A stretch of DNA of 64,000 nucleotides, taken from NCBI GenBank assembly GCA_001898965.1, contig MKVW01000004.1:537307-601306 (forward strand), in the 5' to 3' direction. The stretch comes from Rhizobiales bacterium 62-17 (GTDB lineage: Bacteria > Pseudomonadota > Alphaproteobacteria > Rhizobiales > Beijerinckiaceae). A program made the translations under genes and the position numbers. Positions within the stretch are counted from its first letter, which is position 1. Every line of letters begins with the position of its first letter. Shown here in pieces: positions 1-7,875 of this stretch. A model generated the notes under the pieces. That model saw only the letters and a list, made by a program, of their open reading frames with translations. It did no database searches and was not told the origin of the DNA.

Positions 1-536
1 AGCGTGCAACGGGTGAGATCGACCCAGAAGTTGCCGACGGTCCGCATCGATGAACGCGCGAAACCACGAATAAGAGCCATGGCGATGGCAACGCCCGTCG
101 CCGCGGAGAGAAAATTCTGAACGGTCAGCCCCAGCATCTGGGTGAGATAGGAGACCGTCGTCTCGCCGCCATAGCTCTGCCAATTGGTATTGGTGACGAA
201 GCTGACAGCAGTGTTGAACGCCAGATCCGGCGCCACGGCCGACTGCTCCGCCGGATTGAACGGCAAGCCGGCCTGAAGGCGCAACAGCGCATAAAGCGCG
301 AGAAAACCGACGACCTGAAGCAGCAACATGGAGACCGCGTAGACCAGCCAATGCTGCTCACGCTTCTCGTCGATGCCGCTTATCCAATACAGGCCGACTT
401 CAAAGGGCCGCAAAATAGGCCAAAGAAACGTGCGCTCGCCATTGAAGACTTTCGTCATATAGGCGCCAAGCGGCTTTACCAACGCGATGATGATCGCGCA
501 GAACAACAATATTTGAATCCAGCCAATCGCAGTCAT
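1..536 (-). CDS. kdpA: Potassium-transporting ATPase subunit KdpA (partial, N-terminal 178 residues)
   Basis: KdpA is the K+-channel-like membrane subunit of the high-affinity KdpFABC P-type ATPase in the inner membrane. The visible part starts [12 protein letters not shown], has several hydrophobic segments, and contains the first selectivity-filter region ([11 protein letters not shown]) followed by a [11 protein letters not shown] stretch, all characteristic of KdpA. The 3' end lies beyond the left edge of the window. kdpF lies 62 bp upstream in the same direction, so transcription runs leftward and kdpBC is expected outside the window. The ATG at 536 fits the family start. Confidence 0.95.
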   Translation of the reverse strand, partial: MTAIGWIQILLFCAIIIALVKPLGAYMTKVFNGERTFLWPILRPFEVGLYWISGIDEKREQHWLVYAVSMLLLQVVGFLALYALLRLQAGLPFNPAEQSAVAPDLAFNTAVSFVTNTNWQSYGGETTVSYLTQMLGLTVQNFLSAATGVAIAMALIRGFARSSMRTVGNFWVDLTRCT

Positions 537-598
537 GGTCGTGCGCCTTCAGGTATTGGGTGATTTCGCCCGAAAATCGATCTCGCGGGGTTCGCGGA

Positions 599-688
599 TC
601 AAAAACGTTCAGGCCGCAGTAGCGCATAGGTCAGATAGACGAGGAGCCCGACCGATATGATTGCCGCGAGTACGTAATCGATGATCAT
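599..688 (-). CDS. kdpF: KdpF small stabilising subunit of the Kdp ATPase (29 aa)
   Basis: A 29-residue single-span membrane peptide (MIIDYVLAAIISVGLLVYL then TYALLRPERF) ending in the usual KdpF pattern of a hydrophobic helix followed by L-x-x-PE-x-F. KdpF stabilises the KdpABC complex. Two ATG codons are possible. The one at 688 is preferred because GGAG sits 7 nt upstream of it, whereas the ATG at 694 almost abuts the GGAG. It lies between the 27-aa small ORF and kdpA on the same strand. Confidence 0.85.
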   Translation of the reverse strand: MIIDYVLAAIISVGLLVYLTYALLRPERF

Positions 689-701
689 GATCATTCTCCG
701 A

Positions 702-785
702 TCAAAGCCATTCGCACGCGTAGGCATAGGCCACCGCCAGGGCGAAGAAGCCCAGGCCGAGGATCAACATGACGGCGTCCAACAT
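702..785 (-). CDS. Putative 27-aa membrane microprotein upstream of kdpF
   Basis: A short reading frame (MLDAVMLILGLGFFALAVAY then AYACEWL) with an AGGAG Shine-Dalgarno 6 nt before the ATG. It ends 13 bp before the kdpF start and is co-directional with it. The peptide is almost entirely one hydrophobic helix with a short polar C-terminus. Similar tiny ORFs upstream of kdpF in other proteobacteria are a recollection I cannot verify here. Function is unknown; a Kdp-associated microprotein is an inference from position and topology. Confidence 0.55.
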   Translation of the reverse strand: MLDAVMLILGLGFFALAVAYAYACEWL

Positions 786-1134
786 GAGATGCTCCTAGCA
801 ATGCTCGTTCTGCCAGGGATCGCGACACTCAGGCTCGCGCATTCGCGATGGAAAGTCCTGATCAAAGGCGCGGGTGACGTGCCACTTCGCCCATATGTTT
901 TCCAGATGATCGGCGCGACGACATTATAGGAATCTTATAAAGATCGCGCGCAGACCGATCTTAACCTATTGATATTATATATTTAAATTAAGGAAGCAGC
1001 TGTAGCTGTCCCGCCTCTTGTGGGCATACTTTTCACCACTTCGTGCACGGCGCGGTCAGAGATCGGGCTGGAAGAGCCAGCTCTTTATATAACGACCATC
1101 CACGTCACCTCGATTTTATATATCGCCTTGCCGT
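786..1134. other. Gene-free interval between kdp and a small rightward gene
   Basis: No convincing coding frame. The centre (about 920-1000) is much more A+T-rich than its surroundings and should hold the leftward kdp promoter and perhaps a rightward one. On the minus strand a TATAAT hexamer at 923-928 is preceded by a TTTATA at 935-940, which could be a KdpE-type T-rich site. The assignment rests on base composition and motif only. Confidence 0.4.
923..940 (-). promoter_or_regulatory. Candidate kdp promoter (-10 TATAAT with TTTATA upstream)
   Basis: On the minus strand TTTATA (940-935) is followed after six bases by TATAAT (928-923), inside an A+T-rich block about 140 bp upstream of the first kdp small ORF. 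KdpE sites in enterics are T-rich direct repeats overlapping the -35 region, so this is a reasonable place for Kdp control, but no -35 consensus is visible. Confidence 0.3.
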
Positions 1135-1431
1135 ATGGCAGCAGCAGTAGACCTGAGCCGCACAGCAAGAGTTCAAACGGTGATTGTGCATGTATCCCCT
1201 CACGACACCGATCGGATCAATCGCGAGATTTTCGATGCCTTCGTCGGCGCCGTCGTTCCCGTTATCCGGCATTACATCGCGCATCGAACCAGCGATCCGA
1301 AGGAAATCGCCGAATTGTTGAATCAACGCGGCATTCCTTGTTGCGGTCAATCAAAATGGACCGGGACGTTCGTGCGTATGATCCTGACGCGAGACAAACC
1401 CGCCCTCTGTTCAATCAAGACGGCTCGATAG
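1135..1431 (+). CDS. Small hypothetical protein with recombinase-like C-terminal helix-turn-helix
   Basis: 98 residues. The N-terminal half is not recognised. The C-terminal part (DPKEIAELLNQRGIP then about ten residues and WTGTFVRMILTR) has the pattern of the DNA-contacting repeats of the 'Recombinase' domain of large serine recombinases (I-A-x-x-L-N-x-R-G-I ... W-T-x-x-x-V-R-x-I-L). There is no catalytic resolvase domain, so it is not an integrase by itself. It could be a small DNA-binding protein or a decayed remnant. The start is uncertain: no strong Shine-Dalgarno is seen before the ATG. Codon usage supports this frame over overlapping ones. Confidence 0.5.
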   Translation: MAAAVDLSRTARVQTVIVHVSPHDTDRINREIFDAFVGAVVPVIRHYIAHRTSDPKEIAELLNQRGIPCCGQSKWTGTFVRMILTRDKPALCSIKTAR

Positions 1432-1474
1432 AGATGCTTATCTCATCGGCCAGGAATATTGAGGCATAACGACA

Positions 1475-1747
1475 ATGATGACCGATCTGGATCATCTGTC
1501 CAAGGCAACCATTGGACGCTTCTTCCTCAAGATAGGCATATCCGCGCTTCTCGCGCTCATTGCGCATGCCGAGAACTATCCCAAATCCATGGCCCTGTGG
1601 GTCGGGCTCTATTCGTTTTTCGCCGTCGTCTATGCACTCAAGGATGGTCAGAAATTCTCGTCCCATCATTTCAACTATTGGGATGAAGCGCTCTGGCTGG
1701 CGCTTTCCGCCCTCGCGCTGAGAATCGCCAGCGGCCTTTCGGCTTGA
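1475..1747 (+). CDS. Small hypothetical inner-membrane protein (90 aa)
   Basis: 90 residues with about three hydrophobic segments (around residues 13-32, 40-55 and 70-88) joined by short polar loops containing KDGQKFSSHHFNYWDEALW. No family is recognised. It follows the recombinase-like gene by 43 bp in the same direction and may be cotranscribed with it. Two adjacent ATG codons occur at 1475 and 1478, either of which could be the start. Confidence 0.5.
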   Translation: MMTDLDHLSKATIGRFFLKIGISALLALIAHAENYPKSMALWVGLYSFFAVVYALKDGQKFSSHHFNYWDEALWLALSALALRIASGLSA

Positions 1748-1859
1748 TCGAAAAGCACGATGTCTTCTTCAATATCGACAGCTATTTCTCCGCTTCGGAT
1801 ATCCAGAATGAAAAAAAATTCTCTTCAAAACCGAAATCACAAGATGAGGTTCAAGAACG

Positions 1860-2837
1860 ATGAGCGATAGTACGGTCCACGCGCGGATAGAGGGCGCATA
1901 CACTGAACTCATTACGCCTTTCAAGAACGGCATGGTCGATCATGCGGCTCTGGAAGCGCTGATCGAATGGCAGATCAGCGAAGGCATCCAGGGCCTGATC
2001 CCCTGTGGAGCGGCCGGCGAAGTCCCTACCCTCTCATGCCAAGAACATATCGCTGTCATTCGACGCTGCATCGAAATCTCCGCCGGCCGCTGCCCGATCA
2101 TCGCCGGAACCGGCACGAACAACACCCAAACGACAATCGACCTGACGGCAACCGCAAAATCTCTGGGCGCCAGCGCCGCCCTCCTGACCACGCCCTACTA
2201 TAACCGGCCCAATCAGGAAGGGCTTTTCCGGCATTTCGAAGCCGTCGCCCGGAGCGTCGATATTCCGATCATCATCCAGAACGTGCCTTCGCGGACCGGT
2301 GTCGACTTGTCGCTCGAAACCCTGAAACGTCTCGCAAGCCTGCCCACGATCGTCGGCTTAGCGGATACGACCGGCGATCTATCGCGGCCCTTTGCCGTGT
2401 CTCACCTTCTTGGCGATCGCTTCCTACAATTGTCCGGTCATGACGCGACAGCCCTCGGCTTCAGCTTACTGGGTGGCCAGGGCGCCATTTCCGTCGTCGC
2501 CAATATTGCACCGAAAACGATTGTCGAGATGCAAACGGCCTGTCGTACGGGTGACGTCCGAAGGGCCAGGTCCATCGAAAGCCGCCTCCGCCCTCTGATA
2601 GCAGCGCTTGACCTCGAGCCCAGCCCGGCGCCCGCCAAATTCGCCCTGCATCTGCTTCGCGGCTTGAGCCCGGACGCACGCCTGCCGCTCATCCCCGTCT
2701 GCGCCCATACAGCCCTGGCCATTGAGGCCGCACTGTCCAAGCTCGTCGGCGCCGACGATCACAGCACGTTCAACCCGCCGGGCGCCTTCAATCAAACCGG
2801 CATGAAACCTCGCCAATCCTCTCAAACGCCACCGTGA
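1860..2837 (+). CDS. Dihydrodipicolinate synthase (DapA) family protein lacking the canonical catalytic residues
   Basis: A full-length (325 aa) (beta/alpha)8 protein of the DapA/N-acetylneuraminate lyase superfamily, closely resembling true DapA in TPYYNRPNQEGL (112-122), NVPSRTG (141-147) and the AGTG loop (82-85). By alignment with E. coli DapA, the Schiff-base lysine (K161) is Ala168 (codon GCG at 2361-2363), the triad tyrosine Y133 is Gln140 (codon CAG at 2277-2279) and the T44-T45 pair is Ala51-Ala52. Such a protein should not condense pyruvate with aspartate semialdehyde, so a regulatory, binding or altered-chemistry role is likely. Its 3' end overlaps the convergent hydratase gene by 50 bp. 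GAGG lies 10 nt before the ATG. Confidence 0.8.
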   Translation: MSDSTVHARIEGAYTELITPFKNGMVDHAALEALIEWQISEGIQGLIPCGAAGEVPTLSCQEHIAVIRRCIEISAGRCPIIAGTGTNNTQTTIDLTATAKSLGASAALLTTPYYNRPNQEGLFRHFEAVARSVDIPIIIQNVPSRTGVDLSLETLKRLASLPTIVGLADTTGDLSRPFAVSHLLGDRFLQLSGHDATALGFSLLGGQGAISVVANIAPKTIVEMQTACRTGDVRRARSIESRLRPLIAALDLEPSPAPAKFALHLLRGLSPDARLPLIPVCAHTALAIEAALSKLVGADDHSTFNPPGAFNQTGMKPRQSSQTPP

Positions 2838-3558
2838 GCTGTTGGCCAGGAAGCACCTGTAGAATCGGACCGAAAGAGCCTGTGGCGACGATATCGCCGG
2901 CGCTGATCCGCCTGTCCTGCCGTGCCAGTTCGCGCACCAACCAAGCGACAGCCTCAAGCGGGTGGCCAAGCACGGCATCGCCTCTGGCCGAGATCATGGG
3001 CTTGCCATCGATACGCGCTGTCATCTGAACCTGATCCAGAGCGTCACGGTCGAAGTCCATCGACATGGGACCACAGATGGTCGCGACGTGGAGCCCAAAA
3101 TCGGCGATGGCGCCAAGTTCGGGATTTGACGCGGGCGGTGTGCGTCGGCCGAGCAGGCCGATCGTCGGCCAGCAGGTCACGACAGCCGCTGCCATCGTGT
3201 CGCGGTTGATCGCGGAGCCTTCGCCCTGAAGAGCCGCTCCGATAGTAAACGCGAGCTCGCATTGCGCACCGATCATTCCTTGCGGCAGAACGATACGATT
3301 TCCGTCGCTATGGAAGGCCCTGTTTGGAAGCGGCGCATAGAACGGCCGCCGCACGCCCAGCATCCGCTGGCAGACCAGACTGGTACCGACCAAAGTATAG
3401 CCGACGAAATCCTCGTCATAATCGTCAAGGGCCGCGGCCTGGATAGCCTCGGCCTCTGCTTCCGACTGGATGTCGTGCAACGGCAAGTCCGAAACGCGCC
3501 CGGCCTTACGGTTGGCGGACAGCCGCAAAGCGAGCTCTTCAAGATGAGGGGTTGGCAT
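2788..3558 (-). CDS. 2-keto-4-pentenoate hydratase (MhpD/fumarylacetoacetate hydrolase-fold) family protein
   Basis: 256 residues with the hydratase/decarboxylase pattern: an N-terminal helical part, GAQCELAFTIG (about residue 97 on, supplying a metal-ligand Glu) and a C-terminal GDIVATGSFG-type loop before the final strand. Enzymes of this family add water to 2-hydroxypenta-2,4-dienoates or decarboxylate 2-oxo-enoates in meta-cleavage pathways, using Mg2+ or Mn2+. The start at 3558 is chosen for the AGGAG 8 nt upstream; an in-frame codon at 3603 has no such signal. It is convergent with the DapA-like gene. Substrate is unknown. Confidence 0.8.
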   Translation of the reverse strand: MPTPHLEELALRLSANRKAGRVSDLPLHDIQSEAEAEAIQAAALDDYDEDFVGYTLVGTSLVCQRMLGVRRPFYAPLPNRAFHSDGNRIVLPQGMIGAQCELAFTIGAALQGEGSAINRDTMAAAVVTCWPTIGLLGRRTPPASNPELGAIADFGLHVATICGPMSMDFDRDALDQVQMTARIDGKPMISARGDAVLGHPLEAVAWLVRELARQDRRISAGDIVATGSFGPILQVLPGQQLTVAFERIGEVSCRFD

Positions 3559-3806
3559 GGCGCACGCTCCTGACCTGGTCAGCAACGCGCCTTTCGACTG
3601 CAAGTCAAATAGAAAACCGTTTATAGCCGCCAGCTTATGAAACGTTCGGGACGCGTTTATAACAATCTTATTTTAACGCTCCGCGCATCCCATCGAAAGA
3701 ATACGCGCTCGCCGCTAGATGATTCAGGGTCATGGCGAGCGCTCGCATTCTTCGAATATCAAATGCACTGCAGCCACGACACCACTGGTCGGTGGAGTGA
3801 ACAAAC

Positions 3807-3992
3807 ATGCTCAAGCACCCGGAGAGAGATCTCCTCGCCCATGCCTATTCGACGAACGCCAAACTCGCCCGTCCGCCCAATCCCCTGCGTTCAATAAGCC
3901 ATGCGATATCCGCGCCCGATCAGCTGGGCATTCTTCTGCGCCTATCCGCAGTGATCGTGGTGATTACGGGAATAGCTGCGATCTTTGGCTAG
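3807..3992 (+). CDS. Hypothetical 61-aa protein with C-terminal membrane span
   Basis: Begins MLKHPERDLLAHAYS and ends in a hydrophobic helix (LGILLRLSAVIVVITGIAAI) at the extreme C-terminus, the layout of a small tail-anchored protein. GGAG lies 9 nt before the ATG. No family is recognised. A second small gene starts 44 bp downstream. Confidence 0.5.
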   Translation: MLKHPERDLLAHAYSTNAKLARPPNPLRSISHAISAPDQLGILLRLSAVIVVITGIAAIFG

Positions 3993-4036
3993 ACGGCAAT
4001 AATTCGGCGAACAGAAAGCAACGAAAGGTACAGGTT

Positions 4037-4270
4037 ATGGAACTGCAATCTCAAGAAGAAGCCCGCCCTCCCTCGCGACGCAATCGCTTTATGGTTGGTC
4101 GCGACGAGGAAGGACACTGGGTCGTGTGCGATAGCGAATGTTTGATTGGAGGATTGTTCGTCAATAAGGAATCCGCGCTTCATTTTGCTCTTCATGAAAG
4201 CGAGAAAACGGCCGATGGTGTCTGCTGCGCGGCGGACGATGAGATTCTTCGATTGGGAAACATGTTCTGA
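4037..4270 (+). CDS. Hypothetical 77-aa protein, rhizobial small conserved type
   Basis: 77 residues with a compact pattern MVGRDEEGHWVVCDSECLIG followed by GLFVNKESALHFALHESE. The G-G-x-F-x-x-x-x-x-A-x-x-x-A arrangement resembles small conserved cytosolic proteins seen in rhizobia (recollection, not checked). The ATG at 4037 is chosen over the upstream in-frame codon at 3719 because conservation-like sequence starts here and a weak AAGG precedes it. Function unknown. Confidence 0.6.
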   Translation: MELQSQEEARPPSRRNRFMVGRDEEGHWVVCDSECLIGGLFVNKESALHFALHESEKTADGVCCAADDEILRLGNMF

Positions 4271-4408
4271 AGTGGCAGCGGCCCGACATTGAACATCGAT
4301 GGATCATCCGTTCGCAGCCGAGGTCCTTGATTCCCCCAATTGCACCGACGACTTAAGCGCCCCCTCAAGTCTCAATACTGGCCCAACGGCAGGCTTTGAC
4401 CGAAAAAA

Positions 4409-4493
4409 TGGTGCGGACGGCGGGGATCGAACCCGCACGGGAAAACCCGAGGGATTTTAAGTCCCTTGCGTCTACCAGTTTCGCCACGTCCGC
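4409..4493 (-). tRNA. tRNA-Leu (anticodon TAA)
   Basis: On the minus strand the acceptor arms GCGGACG and CGTCCGC pair fully, discriminator A is followed by an encoded CCA (4411-4409), the anticodon stem GGGA/TCCC holds the loop CTTAAAA with anticodon TAA, and the T-arm GCGGGTTCGATCCCCGC is perfect. A variable arm and total length of 85 nt fit class II tRNA-Leu. A run of six T follows the CCA directly on the minus strand, suitable for termination. Confidence 0.97.
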
Positions 4494-4658
4494 GCGCCGC
4501 AACGCTTATCGCCGATGCGACGGCAGGGCAAGATGGCAGGCAAGGGCAATAGGCAAAGTGGCGTGAAAAGCGGCACTGTTGTCTGGTTGCAACCACGCTG
4601 CTAGCCTTTTGGGGATCGTGGCGCACCTCGAATGCGCTTGGACTGCGAAGGATGCTCC

Positions 4659-5636
4659 GTGCCGTTCAAATCTCTTTTCGCGGCCCTCTGCCTGGCCGCC
4701 ACATTCATTCAACCCGTCTCCGCCCAGAATTGGCCGGCACGGCCCATCACCATGATCGTGCCTTTCGGCGCCGGCGGCAGCGCCGACGTGGTCGGCCGGC
4801 TCATCGGCCAAAAACTCAGCGAGAAACTCGGCCAGAGCATCCTCATCGAAAACGTCTCCGGCGCCGGCGGCCTCATCGGCACGCAGCGCGCGGCGCGCGC
4901 CGAGGCTGATGGCTACACGATCCTGATGGGTGTCGAGAGCACGATGGCGATCGCCAAACTGATCCAGCCGAATGTCGTGCAATATGATGGGTTGAACGAT
5001 TTTCAGCCGATCGCCCTCATCGGCACCTCACCCATCGCCGTTCTGGCGCGCAAGGATTTTCCCGCCTCGACGACCGACGAGCTTCTCAAGCTGCTGCGCG
5101 CCAATCCGGGCAAATATAGTTTCGCCACATCGGGCGTCGGCTCGTCACTGCATCTCGCCGGCGAATTGATCAGCCTCGAAGGCAAGGCGCCGATGACGCA
5201 CCTGCCCTATCGCGTCGGCAGCCAGGTCATCACCGATCTTGCCGCCGGCCATATCGATCTCGCCGTGCTGACATTGGTCACCGCCCTGCCGCCGCTGCGC
5301 TCGGGCCAGATCAAATCCTTCGGCATCACCAGCAAGGAAACCTCGCCGCTGGCGCCGGAATTGAAGCCGATGGCCGATCATCCCGATCTGAAGAAGGTCG
5401 ATGTCTCCACCTGGTTTGGCCTGTTCGCGCCGGCACGCACCGATCCGGCCATCGTCGAACGCCTCAATCGCGAGATCAACAGTCTCTTGGCCGATCCGGC
5501 CATGCGCGCCCGCCTCGCCGACCTCAGCGTTCAAGCGGTGAGCGGCGACACGCCTGCTGCGTTCAAGAGCTTCCTCGCCAGCGAGATCGAGAAATACGGC
5601 GCCATCGTCAAAGCCGCCAATATCAAGCTGGAATGA
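4659..5636 (+). CDS. Bug/TctC-type tripartite tricarboxylate transporter substrate-binding protein
   Basis: Periplasmic binding protein of about 325 aa: signal peptide ending PVSAQ, then NWPARPITMIVPFGAGGSAD, the first ligand-binding loop of the Bug family, and HLPYRVGSQVITDL for the second. Bug proteins capture carboxylates or aromatic acids and deliver them to TctA/TctB membrane subunits, none of which is nearby. The GTG at 4659 is preferred because GAAGGA sits 6 nt upstream and it yields a normal signal peptide; an in-frame ATG at 4632 adds nine residues and has no ribosome site. Confidence 0.85.
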   Translation: MPFKSLFAALCLAATFIQPVSAQNWPARPITMIVPFGAGGSADVVGRLIGQKLSEKLGQSILIENVSGAGGLIGTQRAARAEADGYTILMGVESTMAIAKLIQPNVVQYDGLNDFQPIALIGTSPIAVLARKDFPASTTDELLKLLRANPGKYSFATSGVGSSLHLAGELISLEGKAPMTHLPYRVGSQVITDLAAGHIDLAVLTLVTALPPLRSGQIKSFGITSKETSPLAPELKPMADHPDLKKVDVSTWFGLFAPARTDPAIVERLNREINSLLADPAMRARLADLSVQAVSGDTPAAFKSFLASEIEKYGAIVKAANIKLE

Positions 5637-5673
5637 ACGGGCAGCCACTCCGTCTTTTCAATAACCGAGGTGC

Positions 5674-6168
5674 TTAAGCGCCAACCTTGTTGATCGGCGG
5701 CTGGAAGGCGAGGCCCGTATCCCAGGGGAAGAAGATCCAGGTGTCCTGCGACACTTCGGTGATGAAGGTATCGACCATCGGCCGGCCGAGCGGCTTGGCA
5801 TAGACGGTGGCGAAATGCGCCTTCGGCAGCATGTCGCGCACCAGTTTGGCGGTGGCGCCCGTGTCGACGAGATCATCGACCACCAGCACGCCTTTGCCAT
5901 CGCCATTGCCGGAAACTTCCTTGGCGATGGATTTGATCACCTGCAGCGAGCCTTGCTTGTTCTCATGCGAATAGCTCGAGATGCAGACCGTCTCGATCAT
6001 GCGGATGTTGAGCTCGCGCGCGACGATCGCCGCCGGCACCAGACCGCCGCGGGTGACGCAGACGATGGCGTCAAACGGGCCTGAATCATTCAGCCGCCAG
6101 GCCAGCGCCCGCGCGTCACGGTGAAACTGATCCCAGGAAACAGGAAAGGCTTTCTGTGCTTCGCTCAT
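5674..6168 (-). CDS. gpt: Xanthine-guanine phosphoribosyltransferase
   Basis: 164 aa with the type I phosphoribosyltransferase PRPP loop [13 protein letters not shown] (about residues 94-106), [10 protein letters not shown] near residues 37-46 and a C-terminal WIFFPWD motif found in bacterial Gpt. It salvages xanthine and guanine to XMP and GMP in the cytosol. The start is the ATG at 6168: AGGA lies 8 nt upstream. A TTG at 6174 is too close to that site. It begins 10 bp after the end of the CinA-like gene, so the two are probably cotranscribed. Confidence 0.92.
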   Translation of the reverse strand: MSEAQKAFPVSWDQFHRDARALAWRLNDSGPFDAIVCVTRGGLVPAAIVARELNIRMIETVCISSYSHENKQGSLQVIKSIAKEVSGNGDGKGVLVVDDLVDTGATAKLVRDMLPKAHFATVYAKPLGRPMVDTFITEVSQDTWIFFPWDTGLAFQPPINKVGA

Positions 6169-6178
6169 CGTCAATATC

Positions 6179-6937
6179 CTAAAGGCCGCGCGCGGCTTTC
6201 AATTCTTCGATCATCACCCGCACGGCGGCAACCGCCTCGGCCAACATCGTCGCATCCTTGCTGCGCACGACGATCTGGTTGCTGAAGCCGCCGCCCGACG
6301 TGTTGAAATGCGGATAGGAGCCGATGGAGGTCTGCGGAAAGCGCTTCTGGATCTCGCCCAGCGCCGAGCCATAGGCGCCCTCGGGCAGTCCCGCTTCCAA
6401 AGTCTCCGACAGCATTTTGGCGCCGGTCTGCAAGGTCGGCCCGATGACATCGAGCATGGCCTGCATGATGCGCGGCACGCCCGCCATCACGAACACATTG
6501 CCCATGCGGAAGCCCGGCGCCGCCGACACCGCATTGGCGACCAGTTCGGCGCCTTGCGGAATGCGGCACATGCGCAGCCGCGCCTCGTTCAAATCCTCGC
6601 GCTTGAGCCGCGTCAGCAGCATGTCGACGGCACGCTCATCGACATCAATCGGCACGCCAAAGGCCTTGGCGACACTGTCGGCGGTGATGTCGTCATGGGT
6701 CGGGCCGATGCCGCCGGTGGTGAAAAGATAGGTGTAGCGCGTGCGCAGCGCATTGACCGCGGCGACGATCTCGGCCTCTTCGTCGGGCACGACCCGGACT
6801 TCCTTGAGGTCGACCCCGATCAGGGTCATGTAATCGGCGATATAGCCGATATTGGCATCCTTGGTCCGGCCGGACAGGATTTCGTCGCCGATGACGAGGA
6901 TGGCGGCGGTGATGGCTTGGTTTGGCGCTGCGGTCAT
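6179..6937 (-). CDS. Competence/damage-inducible CinA N-terminal (MoCF-binding) domain protein
   Basis: 252 aa with the molybdopterin-binding MoaB/CinA fold: [19 protein letters not shown] at the N-terminus and [13 protein letters not shown] around residue 75, the signature loop of the family. The C-terminal nicotinamide-deamidase half of full CinA is absent. Such stand-alone proteins may act in nucleotide (ADP-ribose or FAD) pyrophosphate hydrolysis; the exact role here is not certain. GGAG lies 6 nt before the ATG at 6937. Upstream gene of gpt. Confidence 0.85.
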   Translation of the reverse strand: MTAAPNQAITAAILVIGDEILSGRTKDANIGYIADYMTLIGVDLKEVRVVPDEEAEIVAAVNALRTRYTYLFTTGGIGPTHDDITADSVAKAFGVPIDVDERAVDMLLTRLKREDLNEARLRMCRIPQGAELVANAVSAAPGFRMGNVFVMAGVPRIMQAMLDVIGPTLQTGAKMLSETLEAGLPEGAYGSALGEIQKRFPQTSIGSYPHFNTSGGGFSNQIVVRSKDATMLAEAVAAVRVMIEELKAARGL

Positions 6938-6997
6938 TTGGCTCTCCGCCGAGGTTTTAAGAAGCGGGAAGCGCTCCTGGCAAGCGGAAATGGCGTT

Positions 6998-7028
6998 AAA
7001 ACGGCAAAGGCCCGGCGCGGGCCGGGCC
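6998..7028 (-). terminator. Rho-independent terminator after the L,D-transpeptidase gene
   Basis: Perfect 8-bp G+C stem GGCCCGGC/GCCGGGCC (7028-7021 with 7016-7009, loop of 4). On the minus strand it is followed by TTTGCCGTTTT. It lies between the end of the transpeptidase gene (7057) and the start of the CinA-like gene (6937). Confidence 0.75.
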
Positions 7029-7056
7029 ATGTCCACAAGTTGACCGGGAGGCAGGG

Positions 7057-7668
7057 TCAGAGCACGACCACCGAGGCCCCCACCGAAATGCGGCTGTAGA
7101 GGTCGGTCACGTCCTCGTTGAGCATCCGGATACAGCCCGAGGAGACCGCCTGACCAATGGTCGAGGGCTCGTTGGTGCCATGGATGCGGTACATCAGGTC
7201 GCGCTTGCCGCTGTAGAGATACATGGCGCGGGCGCCCAGCGGATTGTCGATGCCGCCTTCCATGAATTTCGGCAGGTCGGGGCGACGCTTGAGCATGGCT
7301 GCAGGCGGCACCCACGACGGCCATTCCGCCTTGCGGCCGACATGGGCCGCGCCCTTCCACTCGAAGCCCGGGCGGCCAACGCCGATGCCGTAGCGCAGCG
7401 CCCGGCCGTCGGCGAGCGACAGGTAAAGATAGCGGTTTTCCGTATCGACCGTGATCGTGCCCGGCCGCGCGCCCGTGGGATCGGCCATGACTTCGCGGGT
7501 CGTGCGCGGCGTTTCGCGGCCAAGCGTCAGTTGTTCGCCAAGGGCGGCGACACGCACCCGCGCGTCATTGCGGAAGAAAGAAGCGGATGACTCGTCCTGG
7601 GCCAAAGCCGGAGCGGCGAAGCCAGCAACGACAAGAGCGGCAGCAATGATCGAGCGAGAGAAACGCAT
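7057..7668 (-). CDS. L,D-transpeptidase (ErfK/YbiS/YcfS/YnhG family)
   Basis: 203 aa: signal peptide ending APALAQ, then a YkuD domain with the catalytic pattern H163-G ... SSGC179IRM (the His-x14-17-S-x-G-C motif). Cys179 would attack meso-diaminopimelate in peptidoglycan stems to make 3-3 crosslinks or attach proteins in the periplasm. GGAGG lies 5 nt before the ATG at 7668; the in-frame codon at 7686 would spoil the signal peptide. Single-gene unit with its own terminator. Confidence 0.92.
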   Translation of the reverse strand: MRFSRSIIAAALVVAGFAAPALAQDESSASFFRNDARVRVAALGEQLTLGRETPRTTREVMADPTGARPGTITVDTENRYLYLSLADGRALRYGIGVGRPGFEWKGAAHVGRKAEWPSWVPPAAMLKRRPDLPKFMEGGIDNPLGARAMYLYSGKRDLMYRIHGTNEPSTIGQAVSSGCIRMLNEDVTDLYSRISVGASVVVL

Positions 7669-7761
7669 GAAACCCTCCAAAACCATGTGATGGGCATAGC
7701 GTTTTGCAGTTTGACGTAGTCAAACGCCACAAAGACGCGTCCAAACAAAGATCCAGGGCAA

Positions 7762-7785
7762 TCGTGTTTCGATCGAAACGCGATT
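7762..7785. repeat. 24-bp palindromic repeat, copy 1
   Basis: ATCGTGTTTC-GATC-GAAACGCGAT, near-perfect 10-bp arms with a 4-nt loop. Almost identical to the element at 28270-28293. It lies in the interval upstream of the transpeptidase gene and downstream of coxD, with no gene overlap. Confidence 0.6.
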
Positions 7786-7875
7786 GGCACTGGTGACATC
7801 GCATGGCAGGGACGGCCTCGGTGTGCGCTTCGGCACAGGGCGAAAAAGCCAGAAACTCAGCCTTAAGAGATAGGC

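Noticed and set aside
3637-3897. 86-codon plus-strand frame upstream of the 61-aa gene
   Set aside because: No ribosome site, unnatural composition, and it overlaps the better-supported gene at 3807.
6938-7360. N-terminal extension of the CinA-like protein
   Set aside because: It overlaps the transpeptidase gene and its terminator; a good ribosome site precedes the ATG at 6937.
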